Assembly: GCA_943787485.1 (NCBI GenBank)
Contig: CALSMP010000023.1
Location: 1-38,304 of the forward strand
Length of the DNA: 38,304 nucleotides
Source of the DNA: an uncultured Luminiphilus sp.
GTDB lineage: Bacteria > Pseudomonadota > Gammaproteobacteria > Pseudomonadales > Halieaceae
Direction: 5' to 3'
A program made the translations under genes and the position numbers. The notes beneath the pieces were generated by a model. The model was not told the DNA's origin. It was given only the letters and a program-made list of their open reading frames with translations, and did not search any database. This document shows positions 23,976 to 30,929 of the stretch, in pieces. The number at the start of each line of letters is the position of its first letter. Position 1 is the first letter of the stretch.

Positions 23976-24749
23976 ATGGAATATGCACTTGCGCTCTTGG
24001 TTGCTCTGACAGGCTGGTGGTTCTCCACTGGCCTTGTTCTGTGGCTTGTGCATCGTCCGGCTAGACACCACCGTCTGATTTTTGGCTTGAGCTCGATTGC
24101 GATGGTGTGCTCTTTTGCCGCACTGGCGAAGGTGGTGGGCCAGCTAACACCGGGAACCGCGGTCTTGGCATTTTGCCTCGCTTTGGTGCTCTGGGGTTGG
24201 CTAGAGATGGGCTACCTGATGGGATTTATCACCGGACCCCATCGCGAGGCGTGCCCAACAAGCGCTGGGGTCCTAGGGCGACTTGGGCGGGGTTTAGGCA
24301 CCTGTTTATGGCACGAATTCGTGCTTCTCGCTATGGTTGCTCTGCTGTTTCGGATCTCCTCTGACCAGCCAAACCAAATCGCGTTGTGGGCCTTTTCAGT
24401 GCTCTGGATCATGCGTTGGAGCGCCAAGTTGAACTTGGTATTGGGCGTAAGGAACTACAACCAGGAGTGGCTGCCAGCCCACCTTGCTTACCTGGACAGT
24501 TACATTCCGCGGCGTCCCCTGAATGCGCTGTTTCCGCTATCCCTACTCATGGGGTTAGCCCTCACGTTTTATTTGCTGCAAGGCTCTCTGCTATCGACTG
24601 ACCTCAGCCTGATAGTTGGCCTGACGCTGGTAGGCATGCTGGCTGCTCTGGGGACTTTAGAACACATATTTTTGATGGTTCCACTGGGCGACAGTGCCCT
24701 TTGGCACTGGGCTATGCCAGTGGAGACAAAACTGACCAAAAAACGCTGA
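23976..24749 (+). CDS. puhE: Photosynthetic complex assembly protein PuhE (DUF3623)
   Basis: The 257-residue integral membrane protein has about seven helices. Family marks include the early TGWWFSTGLVLWLV, LVLWGWLEMGYLMGFITGP, the WHEFVLLAM segment and the LNLVLGVRNYNQEWLPAHLAYLDSY stretch. PuhE homologues sit at the end of puh operons and affect bacteriochlorophyll levels and complex formation. The ATG at 23976 is preceded by an in-frame GTG at 23973; neither has a strong ribosome binding site. A hairpin with a T tract follows the stop, making this the probable last gene of the bchF operon. In many relatives acsF follows here, but not in this window. Confidence 0.92.
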   Translation: MEYALALLVALTGWWFSTGLVLWLVHRPARHHRLIFGLSSIAMVCSFAALAKVVGQLTPGTAVLAFCLALVLWGWLEMGYLMGFITGPHREACPTSAGVLGRLGRGLGTCLWHEFVLLAMVALLFRISSDQPNQIALWAFSVLWIMRWSAKLNLVLGVRNYNQEWLPAHLAYLDSYIPRRPLNALFPLSLLMGLALTFYLLQGSLLSTDLSLIVGLTLVGMLAALGTLEHIFLMVPLGDSALWHWAMPVETKLTKKR

Positions 24750-24751
24750 GT

Positions 24752-24775
24752 AATGGCCTCGAGACAGCCATTTTT
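24752..24775 (+). terminator. Possible intrinsic terminator after puhE
   Basis: AATGGC (24752-24757) pairs with GCCATT (24767-24772) across a 9-nt loop, and the T tract runs 24771-24775. The stem is short and only half GC, so termination may be partial. It is well placed, starting 3 bp after the puhE stop and about 200 bp before the HemN-like gene. Confidence 0.4.
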
Positions 24776-24783
24776 CAAAATTG

Positions 24784-24797
24784 GTCAAAACTTTGAC
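24784..24797. promoter_or_regulatory. Inverted repeat upstream of HemN-like gene
   Basis: GTCAAA-AC-TTTGAC is a perfect 6-bp inverted repeat with a 2-bp centre, in a 221 bp gap (24750-24970) without a convincing gene. The arms face the opposite way to an FNR box and the spacing is 2 bp too tight for TGTCAA-N6-TTGACA of PpsR. TTGAC occurs again at 24806. It could be an operator for an unidentified regulator or chance. Confidence 0.3.
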
Positions 24798-24970
24798 GCA
24801 AATGCTTGACCTTGGTAGAGCGGAGGAATACTGTGGTGCGAGTTGGTGGGCTGCCACGGCCCTTGATACTAGGCCCCATGCCGGAAGAACGGCGATGGGG
24901 GTGTTTTTCGGGCCGGCACGGCATATGAGTACCTGCCAGCCGTGTGCTCAGGCACTGGGGGACGGTTGCC

Positions 24971-26305
24971 ATGAACGACGATACTAAGGTCACGCATAGC
25001 TCGGCTGCATTGCCCGCCGTTTCGCTTGACTCAGCCGAAAGCTCTTACTTTGGCGAGCGCACCCAGTCCCTTACTCCTTCTGACTTTTCCGATGCCCTCG
25101 ATAAGCTGACGTTGACAGGCGCAATAGCGGAGGGTCTGGCGCTGAATATCCATTTGCCGTTCTGTTCGGTGCGCTGTGTAAGCTGTGATCGAATCGCCCT
25201 GGTGGCAGGAAGCGGCGCGGACATTGATGACTATCTCGCAGGACTCGAAGAAGAGCTCAACCAGATTACCCGACGCATAGGACAGGGAAATGTTCTGGCC
25301 CAGCTTCATGTGGGAGGCGGGACGCCCAATCTATTGACCGCAGCACAGCTTGCAAAACTGATGGCTCTGGTAGAGCGACACTTTATCGTCACAGAGCATA
25401 CCGAAACGTCTATAGAGATTATTCCTGATCGTACCTCGCGGACCCAGTTAGAGTTGATTCGCGGCTTGGGTTTTCGGCAGCTAATCGTCGAGCTGCGGCA
25501 AATAGATCCGCTGGCCCAGCAGGGACTCGGGAGGTCCCACTCGCCAGAACTTTTACAGGACGTCATTGGCAATGCACGTGCAGCCGCCTTTGAAACGATC
25601 ACCATGGAGCTCATGTATGGACTGTCGGGTCAAACGCCTACCTCGGTAAAAGAGAGTGTGTCGCTGGCTGCCGATTTAGCACCAGATCGTGTTGTGACGA
25701 GACCCTTCGTGAGGAGGGCGGACGAGTTTACTCACCAGAAAGCACTCGACGTTGAAGCTCTGCCGACGCTCGCTGAAAAAATGGCAATGTTTGTTGGCAT
25801 GTCTGATGGACTGGAAAGGGCGGGGTATGTCTGGATTGGCATTAATGCCTATGCCAAGCCTTCGGATCGCTTAAGCCGAGCCCAAGAAGAGGGACTGCTT
25901 CGCCGCAACCGTTTGGGTTACTGTGTTGAGCCGGCTCGATGGCTGCTGGGTGTGGGTCTGGGCGCGGTTACGGAGTTACCGACCTTGGTGTCTCGCAATC
26001 GAGTCGCCCTTGATAGCTGGCACGGTGCACTCTCCGCGGGTCATCACCCAATCAACTTGGGGGTGCCGCTTTCTCGACGTGATTCAGCCGAACGTGACGC
26101 TCTTAACAAACTGGCGGTCGAATTGCGCGCGCCGTTGGACGGATTCAGTAACCCCCTTACAAAAGAAGTACTCGCTCGGATGGAGGGTGCTGGCTATGTT
26201 GTCGGTTCGGAGGGTTTGATTGAGATCACGCCCCTAGGGCGCTTAAATATTCAGCAGGTTTGGGACGAGATCGCTAGTGCTGTGCGCTGGGCCCACGTGG
26301 CTTAA
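24971..26305 (+). CDS. HemN-like radical SAM protein, probable coproporphyrinogen III dehydrogenase
   Basis: The 444-residue protein is full-length for HemN, which makes protoporphyrinogen IX without oxygen. The cluster motif is HLPFC65SVRC69VSC72, followed by LHVGGGTPNLL and IEIIPDRTS, as in HemN. Two residues differ from E. coli HemN by alignment: the SAM-contacting Tyr56 is Asn59, and the fourth conserved cysteine (Cys71) is Arg74. The C-terminal HemN-like domain with GINAYAKPSDRL and LLRRNRLGYC is retained. So it may be a divergent HemN or a related tetrapyrrole enzyme. The start ATG 24971 is the second in frame. Its 3' end overlaps idi by 32 bp on the opposite strand. Confidence 0.8.
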   Translation: MNDDTKVTHSSAALPAVSLDSAESSYFGERTQSLTPSDFSDALDKLTLTGAIAEGLALNIHLPFCSVRCVSCDRIALVAGSGADIDDYLAGLEEELNQITRRIGQGNVLAQLHVGGGTPNLLTAAQLAKLMALVERHFIVTEHTETSIEIIPDRTSRTQLELIRGLGFRQLIVELRQIDPLAQQGLGRSHSPELLQDVIGNARAAAFETITMELMYGLSGQTPTSVKESVSLAADLAPDRVVTRPFVRRADEFTHQKALDVEALPTLAEKMAMFVGMSDGLERAGYVWIGINAYAKPSDRLSRAQEEGLLRRNRLGYCVEPARWLLGVGLGAVTELPTLVSRNRVALDSWHGALSAGHHPINLGVPLSRRDSAERDALNKLAVELRAPLDGFSNPLTKEVLARMEGAGYVVGSEGLIEITPLGRLNIQQVWDEIASAVRWAHVA

Positions 26306-26873
26306 GAACCGCCTGTACGCGTTGAGTATGTTCCGTTCGTAACGCTTGCCACTCCAGTAGGAACCAAGGTGTAAATACCTGAGGTGATGCCGCAACCAGC
26401 TCGTTCACTTCCTCGATATGAAACCAGTCCCACGCATGCACTTCTTCCGGGTGCGGACTGACCTGGGTCTCCTGATCTACACAGCCCACATAAACTTTGC
26501 AGAGCTCGTGCTCGGAACCGACGGTTTTGAAGTGGGCTTGATACTCAAACTGGTAGATCTCTGTAAGTGGGGTAGCGATCCCTAGCTCCTCGTAGGTGCG
26601 CCTGTGAGCAGCTTCGTTATAGCTTTCTCCGTGCCGAGGGTGACTGCAACAGCTGTTCGTCCAATATCCTGGCCACAGCGGCTTAAGACGACTGCGCTCA
26701 TGTAATAGTACGTGCCCCTCTGGCGTAAATAGAAAGACGGAAAAAGCGCGATGCAACAAGCCGCCGGGTTGGTGTGCTTCTACTTTGGTTGTCGTGCCAA
26801 TAAATTCATCGTCGGGTGAGACTAAGATGAGGTTTTCAGACGGTGAAGAGACCGACACGCCGGTTAGATTCAT
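26274..26873 (-). CDS. idi: Isopentenyl-diphosphate isomerase, type I
   Basis: The 199-residue Nudix-fold enzyme interconverts isopentenyl and dimethylallyl diphosphate, feeding CrtE and the bacteriochlorophyll tail. The catalytic cysteine is in TNSCCSHP (Cys76 by alignment to E. coli Cys67), the Nudix-like EAAHRRTYEELGI follows, and the metal and catalytic Glu are in SEHELC (Glu121, Glu123). AGGGG stands upstream of the ATG. It lies downstream of pufA on the same strand, separated by 206 bp holding stem-loop sequences, so it may be read from its own promoter or by read-through. An idi copy in photosynthesis clusters is common. Confidence 0.94.
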   Translation of the reverse strand: MNLTGVSVSSPSENLILVSPDDEFIGTTTKVEAHQPGGLLHRAFSVFLFTPEGHVLLHERSRLKPLWPGYWTNSCCSHPRHGESYNEAAHRRTYEELGIATPLTEIYQFEYQAHFKTVGSEHELCKVYVGCVDQETQVSPHPEEVHAWDWFHIEEVNELVAASPQVFTPWFLLEWQALRTEHTQRVQAVLKPRGPSAQH

Positions 26874-27047
26874 GGTGCTATACCCCTGAGGTCGTGAGGT
26901 AAGAGGAAAAAGACCCGCCCCACAAGGGGGTTCCGCAGAGTTCTAACACTAAGGTTACCGAGCTGGCACTGGGGGAAGCGCACATTTTTACTCGTCCCTC
27001 CGCGAATTAAGATGAGGTTGGCGCCCCATCTTCGGGTCGAAACAGCT

Positions 27048-27069
27048 TAGAGACTCAATAGAGCCTCTA
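27048..27069 (-). terminator. Stem-loop at the 3' end of the puf transcript
   Basis: On the minus strand TAGAGGCTC-TATT-GAGTCTCTA forms a 9-bp stem (one G-U pair) with a 4-nt loop, 11 nt after the pufA stop. No T tract follows, so it more likely protects the mRNA 3' end than terminates. A weaker hairpin with one mismatch lies at 27011-27030. Such structures are known to stabilise puf messages in Rhodobacter. Confidence 0.5.
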
Positions 27070-27079
27070 GCCTACCTGT

Positions 27080-27265
27080 TCACTCGCGTGAAGCGGGTAG
27101 GGCTTGTACATGGCCTGCTGCAGGTGCTGAGTGAGCACCGTCAAGCCAGTTGTACTTAGCCGAGCTAAGCAGAACAAAGTGGATAAACAGCGCCAGTACA
27201 AACAGGAACGCTGCGTTAGCCACCAGCACTCGGCGTGGATCGAATAGCATCCATACTCTATGCAT
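27080..27265 (-). CDS. pufA: Light-harvesting 1 alpha polypeptide
   Basis: The 61-residue protein is a typical LH1 alpha chain: [20 protein letters not shown] at the cytoplasmic end, one membrane helix with the bacteriochlorophyll-ligating His29 ([11 protein letters not shown]), then KYNWLDG and an Ala/Pro-rich tail. The start has GGAG about 9 nt upstream. It forms the ring around the reaction centre with PufB. It is the last gene of pufLMCBA, 74 bp after pufB, instead of the usual second position in pufBALMC. The 74 bp spacer contains CGGGC/GCCCG arms that could pair. Confidence 0.96.
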   Translation of the reverse strand: MHRVWMLFDPRRVLVANAAFLFVLALFIHFVLLSSAKYNWLDGAHSAPAAGHVQALPASRE

Positions 27266-27339
27266 AGTTTTTCTCCATGTCTTTAGGTGACTTACCCGTA
27301 GGTTCCGGGCTTGTCACAGGGTTAACAGTGAATGCCCGA

Positions 27340-27489
27340 TTAATAGAACCAGGGTTTCCACATGAACATCAGTACATGTGCAGTCACCGCGATAGCAACG
27401 AAACCTACCCATCCCTGTACATAAGCACTATGGAACTCCTTGGCTTCATTGCTGGTCAGCCCTGATGGGCTACCGCCTTGCTCACTCAT
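27340..27489 (-). CDS. pufB: Light-harvesting 1 beta polypeptide
   Basis: The short frame of 49 residues is too small for a 60-residue cut-off but is clearly LH1 beta. It reads MSEQGGSPSGLTSNEAKEFH and ends AHVLMFMWKPWFY. His20 and His38 are 18 residues apart, the conserved pair, with His38 ligating bacteriochlorophyll. TSNEAKEFHSAYVQGW and the MWKPWF end are family marks. A strong ribosome binding site, GGGAGGT, lies 6 nt before the ATG. It follows a 188 bp structured gap after pufC, and precedes pufA. Confidence 0.96.
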   Translation of the reverse strand: MSEQGGSPSGLTSNEAKEFHSAYVQGWVGFVAIAVTAHVLMFMWKPWFY

Positions 27490-27564
27490 GGTTTTACCTC
27501 CCATGTTCTGTCAAGCCAGATGCCGCAATGATGCCAAGAAGGCGTCGTGCGACGGTTCACCGCC

Positions 27565-27588
27565 GAAGCATCCTTTGTGGGATGTTTC
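27565..27588 (-). other. mRNA hairpin 1 between pufC and pufB
   Basis: On the minus strand GAAACATCC and GGATGCTTC pair over nine positions with one A-C mismatch and a 6-nt loop. It lies 76 bp upstream of the pufB start in the 188 bp gap 27490-27677, which has no gene. Together with the hairpin at 27598 it could act as an RNase-protecting or processing element. Confidence 0.5.
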
Positions 27589-27597
27589 GACGATCTC

Positions 27598-27623
27598 CCA
27601 AAGGGCCCCGAGGAGCTCTTTGG
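27598..27623 (-). other. mRNA hairpin 2 between pufC and pufB
   Basis: On the minus strand CCAAAG-A-GCTC and GGGC-C-CTTTGG form a 10-bp stem with one internal mismatch and a CTCG tetraloop. It is the stronger of two adjacent hairpins in the pufC-pufB gap. No T tract follows, so it does not look like a terminator. In Rhodobacter hairpins between pufA and pufL set the excess of LH1 over reaction centre mRNA. Confidence 0.55.
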
Positions 27624-27677
27624 TAGATTTCTTTCCCAGCCAGCTATTGCCTGCCTAGTTGGGATCAAGGGGTGACC

Positions 27678-28787
27678 TCAGTTCCCTGCGGTCATTCCCT
27701 CTGTGTTTTCTTCAGACTCCGCGGCTGCTTCGGCCTCTTCCCCTACGTCGGTAGTGGGTGCAGCTACGGTGTACTTTGCTAAGTTCGGATAGTCGTTGAC
27801 CATGTTGGCGCCCAGTAGGGGCTGGTAAGCACCCTGGTGACACGTAGCGCAGTTGACCTTGAGTGGGTCGCCTAAAGGTCCTTTACGATGATCCGGAAGC
27901 CAGTCAGTGGTCGGGTTGATGTAGTCGTTATTCATCTCTCGGACCATACGTATGCCATGCCATGCTCTTACGCGCTCCGGTGAGCTTTGCTCCCAGTCAT
28001 AGAACGCTCGCGTGTTATGGCAGTGTGTGCAGTTCACACCCAGCGAATCTGAAAAGTGCATCATTAGGCTGTAGATCCACTCGGTCTCTTTCACATTCGC
28101 AGCGTTGCCATTGGGTAGGGCGGTGCGACCTGCCACACGCCAAGGTAGATCCTTTGCTTTCTCCTCGTCTCCCTCCAGATACAGAGAGAACGAATCATTT
28201 GGCAACGAGCTATAGGCCGCATTGACGGAGGCGATGTTTTGACCCGCGGTCATCACGCCTGGAGGATGTGGCCGCCCTGGATCAGTGGCCCATACATACT
28301 CGGGGATGTTCTGGCCACGATGGCAGGTGTAACAGGTGACGCCTGCGCCACCGACATGGTCGCCCCATGCGACATTGGCCTTTTGTGTCATGGCGATCAT
28401 GACGCGAGCCACTTTTTTGGTGTACTTGGTGTCGTACTGGAAACCTTCGTCCACGTGGCAGTAGTTACATCCCTCTTCGGGTGAGACCCATTCCGTAATG
28501 GCTACCATCAATCGCGTGAACTCACCGACGCTTAAGTCACCTAGCACTTCAACGTTTTCATAGATATCGCCGGCTTTAGGCCCGCCAGCAGGGATAGGTG
28601 GCTGGGGAGCCGGAACTTGGTTGTTGGCAATGGCCTCCGATAGTGCATCGGGGTTGTAAAGTAGCTCCTGACCTACGCCGCGGTAACCACGCTGGACGGC
28701 TTCCGGCGGCGGGTTTTCACAAGCCGCTAGAAACAGGCAGCCAGCAACCATTAGACCGACAGCTTTCAGTGAATTAAATATTTTCAT
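27678..28787 (-). CDS. pufC: Reaction centre tetraheme cytochrome c subunit
   Basis: The 369-residue periplasmic lipoprotein re-reduces the special pair. The start at 28787 overlaps the pufM stop as ATGA; the longer frame is in pufM. A signal peptide ends in the lipobox LAAC with Cys23 as the lipidated residue. Four heme-binding motifs are seen: CNYCH (107-111), CYTCH (152-156), CTHCH (253-257) and CATCH (313-317). A low-complexity acidic tail rich in Glu and Ala ([15 protein letters not shown]) follows. It is the third gene of pufLMCBA. Confidence 0.97.
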   Translation of the reverse strand: MKIFNSLKAVGLMVAGCLFLAACENPPPEAVQRGYRGVGQELLYNPDALSEAIANNQVPAPQPPIPAGGPKAGDIYENVEVLGDLSVGEFTRLMVAITEWVSPEEGCNYCHVDEGFQYDTKYTKKVARVMIAMTQKANVAWGDHVGGAGVTCYTCHRGQNIPEYVWATDPGRPHPPGVMTAGQNIASVNAAYSSLPNDSFSLYLEGDEEKAKDLPWRVAGRTALPNGNAANVKETEWIYSLMMHFSDSLGVNCTHCHNTRAFYDWEQSSPERVRAWHGIRMVREMNNDYINPTTDWLPDHRKGPLGDPLKVNCATCHQGAYQPLLGANMVNDYPNLAKYTVAAPTTDVGEEAEAAAESEENTEGMTAGN

Positions 28788-29761
28788 TGGGTAGCCTCCG
28801 TCATCAGCGGATCGACGACAGGCATGGCGTCGATGGCGGGATAGGCAGGTGCGATACCGTGCTTCACACCCCATAAATACCAGTTCTCAACCACGGTTCC
28901 GGTAAGCAAGATGCCGATACCGCCGGTAATCACTGTGAGAACAGCGAACCACCAGGCCCAGCGGTGAATGGATTCCATTGATGCGTTGAAACCCATGCAC
29001 CAGCGCCAGAAGAGCATTGAACGCTCACCTGCGGTGCCGATGTCGGTGATCTGATCGATTTCTCGATCGCCGCCGTAGCGGCTTACAGCCAAGATCGTTG
29101 CGCCGTGCATGGCGAACAGAACGGCGGAGCCATAAAGGAATGCGATCGATAACATGTGGAACGGGTTGTAGAACAAATTGCCGTAGCGCATGGAGAATGC
29201 CGCAGTCCAATCAAGGTGGGGGAAAATGCCGAACGGCACGGCTTCACTCCAGCTGCCCATCAGTATGGGCCGAAAGAATCCCAAAACTAGGTATAACCAA
29301 ATCGCACCGGCAAATGCCCAGGCGAGGTAGTTGCTCATGCCAAGATTGCGCGCTAGCTGGAAGGTTCGCCACCACCAAAGGAGGATACCGGCTGTTAGGA
29401 AGAAGCCTGCCATCAGCCACCAACCTCCTTGGTTAAGAGGAGGGATGCTCAAACCGTACTCAGGCGCCGGTGGTTCCAATGCTAACCAGGGAAGCTGTCG
29501 TATGAACTGGATGGGATCCCAGTTGACTGAGGCCCACATGTTGAGACCGATAATGAGAAACGCCAGCCCGCCGAACAGGAAGGCCATGAATCCTGACGGC
29601 CCCAAGTAAATCGGGCCTATCTGTGCGTCGCCCAGTTTCCCTGCGATCCAGCTGTGGATCGGCCCTCCCATACGGTGTTCTTCGTCTTTGCCGATAGGCA
29701 CACCGGGGTAATCCGGAGCATCGACCTGTACCTGCGTGAAGATATTTTGGTATTCAATCAT
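28784..29761 (-). CDS. pufM: Reaction centre M subunit
   Basis: The 325-residue protein has five membrane helices and binds half the cofactors of the reaction centre. Key residues are in the FYNPFHM and FAMHGATIL segments (His ligands to bacteriochlorophyll and iron), [15 protein letters not shown] with the iron-ligand Glu, and ESIHRWAWW. The residue corresponding to M44 of Rhodobacter sphaeroides is Asp ([10 protein letters not shown]), not Asn. The C-terminal extension beyond [12 protein letters not shown] is typical of species with PufC. It begins 13 bp after pufL and overlaps pufC by 4 bp. Confidence 0.98.
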   Translation of the reverse strand: MIEYQNIFTQVQVDAPDYPGVPIGKDEEHRMGGPIHSWIAGKLGDAQIGPIYLGPSGFMAFLFGGLAFLIIGLNMWASVNWDPIQFIRQLPWLALEPPAPEYGLSIPPLNQGGWWLMAGFFLTAGILLWWWRTFQLARNLGMSNYLAWAFAGAIWLYLVLGFFRPILMGSWSEAVPFGIFPHLDWTAAFSMRYGNLFYNPFHMLSIAFLYGSAVLFAMHGATILAVSRYGGDREIDQITDIGTAGERSMLFWRWCMGFNASMESIHRWAWWFAVLTVITGGIGILLTGTVVENWYLWGVKHGIAPAYPAIDAMPVVDPLMTEATQ

Positions 29762-29774
29762 GAGTCAGTACCCC

Positions 29775-30599
29775 TCAATTCCAAATCGGCAGTTCGAGCC
29801 ACCAGTTCCACCATTCGGGCCAGCCCTTCGTCCAGAATGGGCCACTAAGCACAATGCACAGAGCACTCCACCAGGCGGCGCTCAAAGCGAGGAAGAGGCC
29901 GAGACGGTGGATGCCTAGAGCTCCGATGGAATAACCGATGTCATCACGGAAAAAAGTGTTTTCATGTTCGCCCGTTTTCACCTTTTCACCTTCAGCTGGA
30001 TCGCTTGCCATTAAAATCAGCGATCCATGCATCGAAAGCGCCATCGCGGTGGTGAAGAAGAAAGTAATCGCGATCATGTGTGCGGGGTTGTAATGAAAAT
30101 GCAGGAACTGGTAGCCCACATTGGATACCCAGTCGAGGTGACTCAGGATCCCGTAGGGAAATCCATGACCCCAAGCACCGAGCAGGACGGGTCGGATAAT
30201 CACCAGAGTGACATAGGCCAAGATGGCGAAGCTAAAAGCAAAGGGAATATGGAGGCCCATACCTAGTTTGCGCGAGATCTCCACTTGCCGTAATGCCCAA
30301 GAACCAAAGGCACCGGTTGCACATATGGTAATGAGCTGCCATAACCCGCCTTCATCAAGCGGGGCGACGCCGAGCCCATAGGACAGGTCTGGGGGCGCAA
30401 TATTGATCTGCCACACGTTCCAGGTGTCACCCTGGGAGGCGCCAATGAGAATCAGCGCCGTGCCAAGAATTGTAAAGAACGCAGTGCTGACGCCAAAGAA
30501 CCCTACGTAGAAGGGGCCTACCCAGAAGTCGAATAAATCGCCCCCAATCAGTGTGCCCCCCCGGACACGATACTTCTTCTCAAAGCTTAGTAATGACAT
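29775..30599 (-). CDS. pufL: Reaction centre L subunit
   Basis: The 274-residue protein has five membrane helices. His154, His169, His174, His191 and His231 in [18 protein letters not shown] and GIHRLG match the pigment and iron ligands (numbers shifted by one from R. sphaeroides). [10 protein letters not shown] keeps the QB-site Glu (L212) but has Asn at the L213 position, where R. sphaeroides has Asp. Ser224 in YSIGALG is the L223 equivalent. GAGGGA lies 6 nt before the ATG. It is the first main gene of the rearranged pufLMCBA, after a PufQ-like gene. Confidence 0.98.
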   Translation of the reverse strand: MSLLSFEKKYRVRGGTLIGGDLFDFWVGPFYVGFFGVSTAFFTILGTALILIGASQGDTWNVWQINIAPPDLSYGLGVAPLDEGGLWQLITICATGAFGSWALRQVEISRKLGMGLHIPFAFSFAILAYVTLVIIRPVLLGAWGHGFPYGILSHLDWVSNVGYQFLHFHYNPAHMIAITFFFTTAMALSMHGSLILMASDPAEGEKVKTGEHENTFFRDDIGYSIGALGIHRLGLFLALSAAWWSALCIVLSGPFWTKGWPEWWNWWLELPIWN

Positions 30600-30693
30600 G
30601 TCATGTCCCTCAATCCGGTTGTGCGGTCATCCTTATCGCGATGCCGGGTCTCTTCTCGCTTTTCGCCACCATCCTGCGCGGCGCGTTAAAATC

Positions 30694-30909
30694 TCAAACT
30701 TTCATAAATGCGTAGGGCACCACGCCGTACGCTGCTTTTTTTGCTGCCTGAAAGCAGCTCTCGCCCGGCGCCGCGTGCTCCACTGACTGAAAAGTCAGGC
30801 GACACCACACCGCACCGATAAAGAACCAAGAGAACGCCAGGCCAACCAGAAATCGAAACTGCAGGCGCTCTCCTAAGCTTTGTTGCTTGTTACCAAATGC
30901 TGCGGACAT
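30694..30909 (-). CDS. pufQ: PufQ-like small membrane protein
   Basis: The 71-residue protein has one membrane helix (about residues 19-40, FRFLVGLAFSWFFIGAVWCR) and a C-terminal segment ESCFQAAKKAAYGVVPYAFM. That pattern (aromatic-rich helix, then F-x-A-x(3)-A with a Pro-Tyr/Ile-Phe end) resembles PufQ, which in Rhodobacter sits between bchZ and the puf structural genes and promotes bacteriochlorophyll formation. The place here is the same: 20 bp after bchZ, 94 bp before pufL. AAGGGGAG precedes the ATG. Sequence identity by eye is low, so the name rests mostly on position and layout. Confidence 0.65.
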   Translation of the reverse strand: MSAAFGNKQQSLGERLQFRFLVGLAFSWFFIGAVWCRLTFQSVEHAAPGESCFQAAKKAAYGVVPYAFMKV

Positions 30910-30929
30910 AACTCACTCCCCTTATTTCG

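Noticed and set aside
24784..24797. FNR box for the HemN-like gene
   Set aside because: FNR needs TTGAT-N4-ATCAA; here the arms are reversed and the spacer is 2 bp.
24781..24987. 68-codon frame between puhE and the HemN-like gene
   Set aside because: No family features, odd composition, and it overlaps the palindrome and the start of the real gene.
26907..26935. Terminator between pufA and idi
   Set aside because: CCCC-ACAA-GGGG with a following T run on the minus strand has a 4-bp stem only; too weak to call.
27080..27340. pufX or a second antenna (pucBA)
   Set aside because: Only one alpha and one beta chain are visible, and no PufX-like frame follows pufM or pufA.
27489..27520. TTGACA on the minus strand just upstream of pufB as a pufB promoter
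   Set aside because: It lies about 20 nt from the start codon, so its -10 would fall inside the coding region and the ribosome binding site would be lost.
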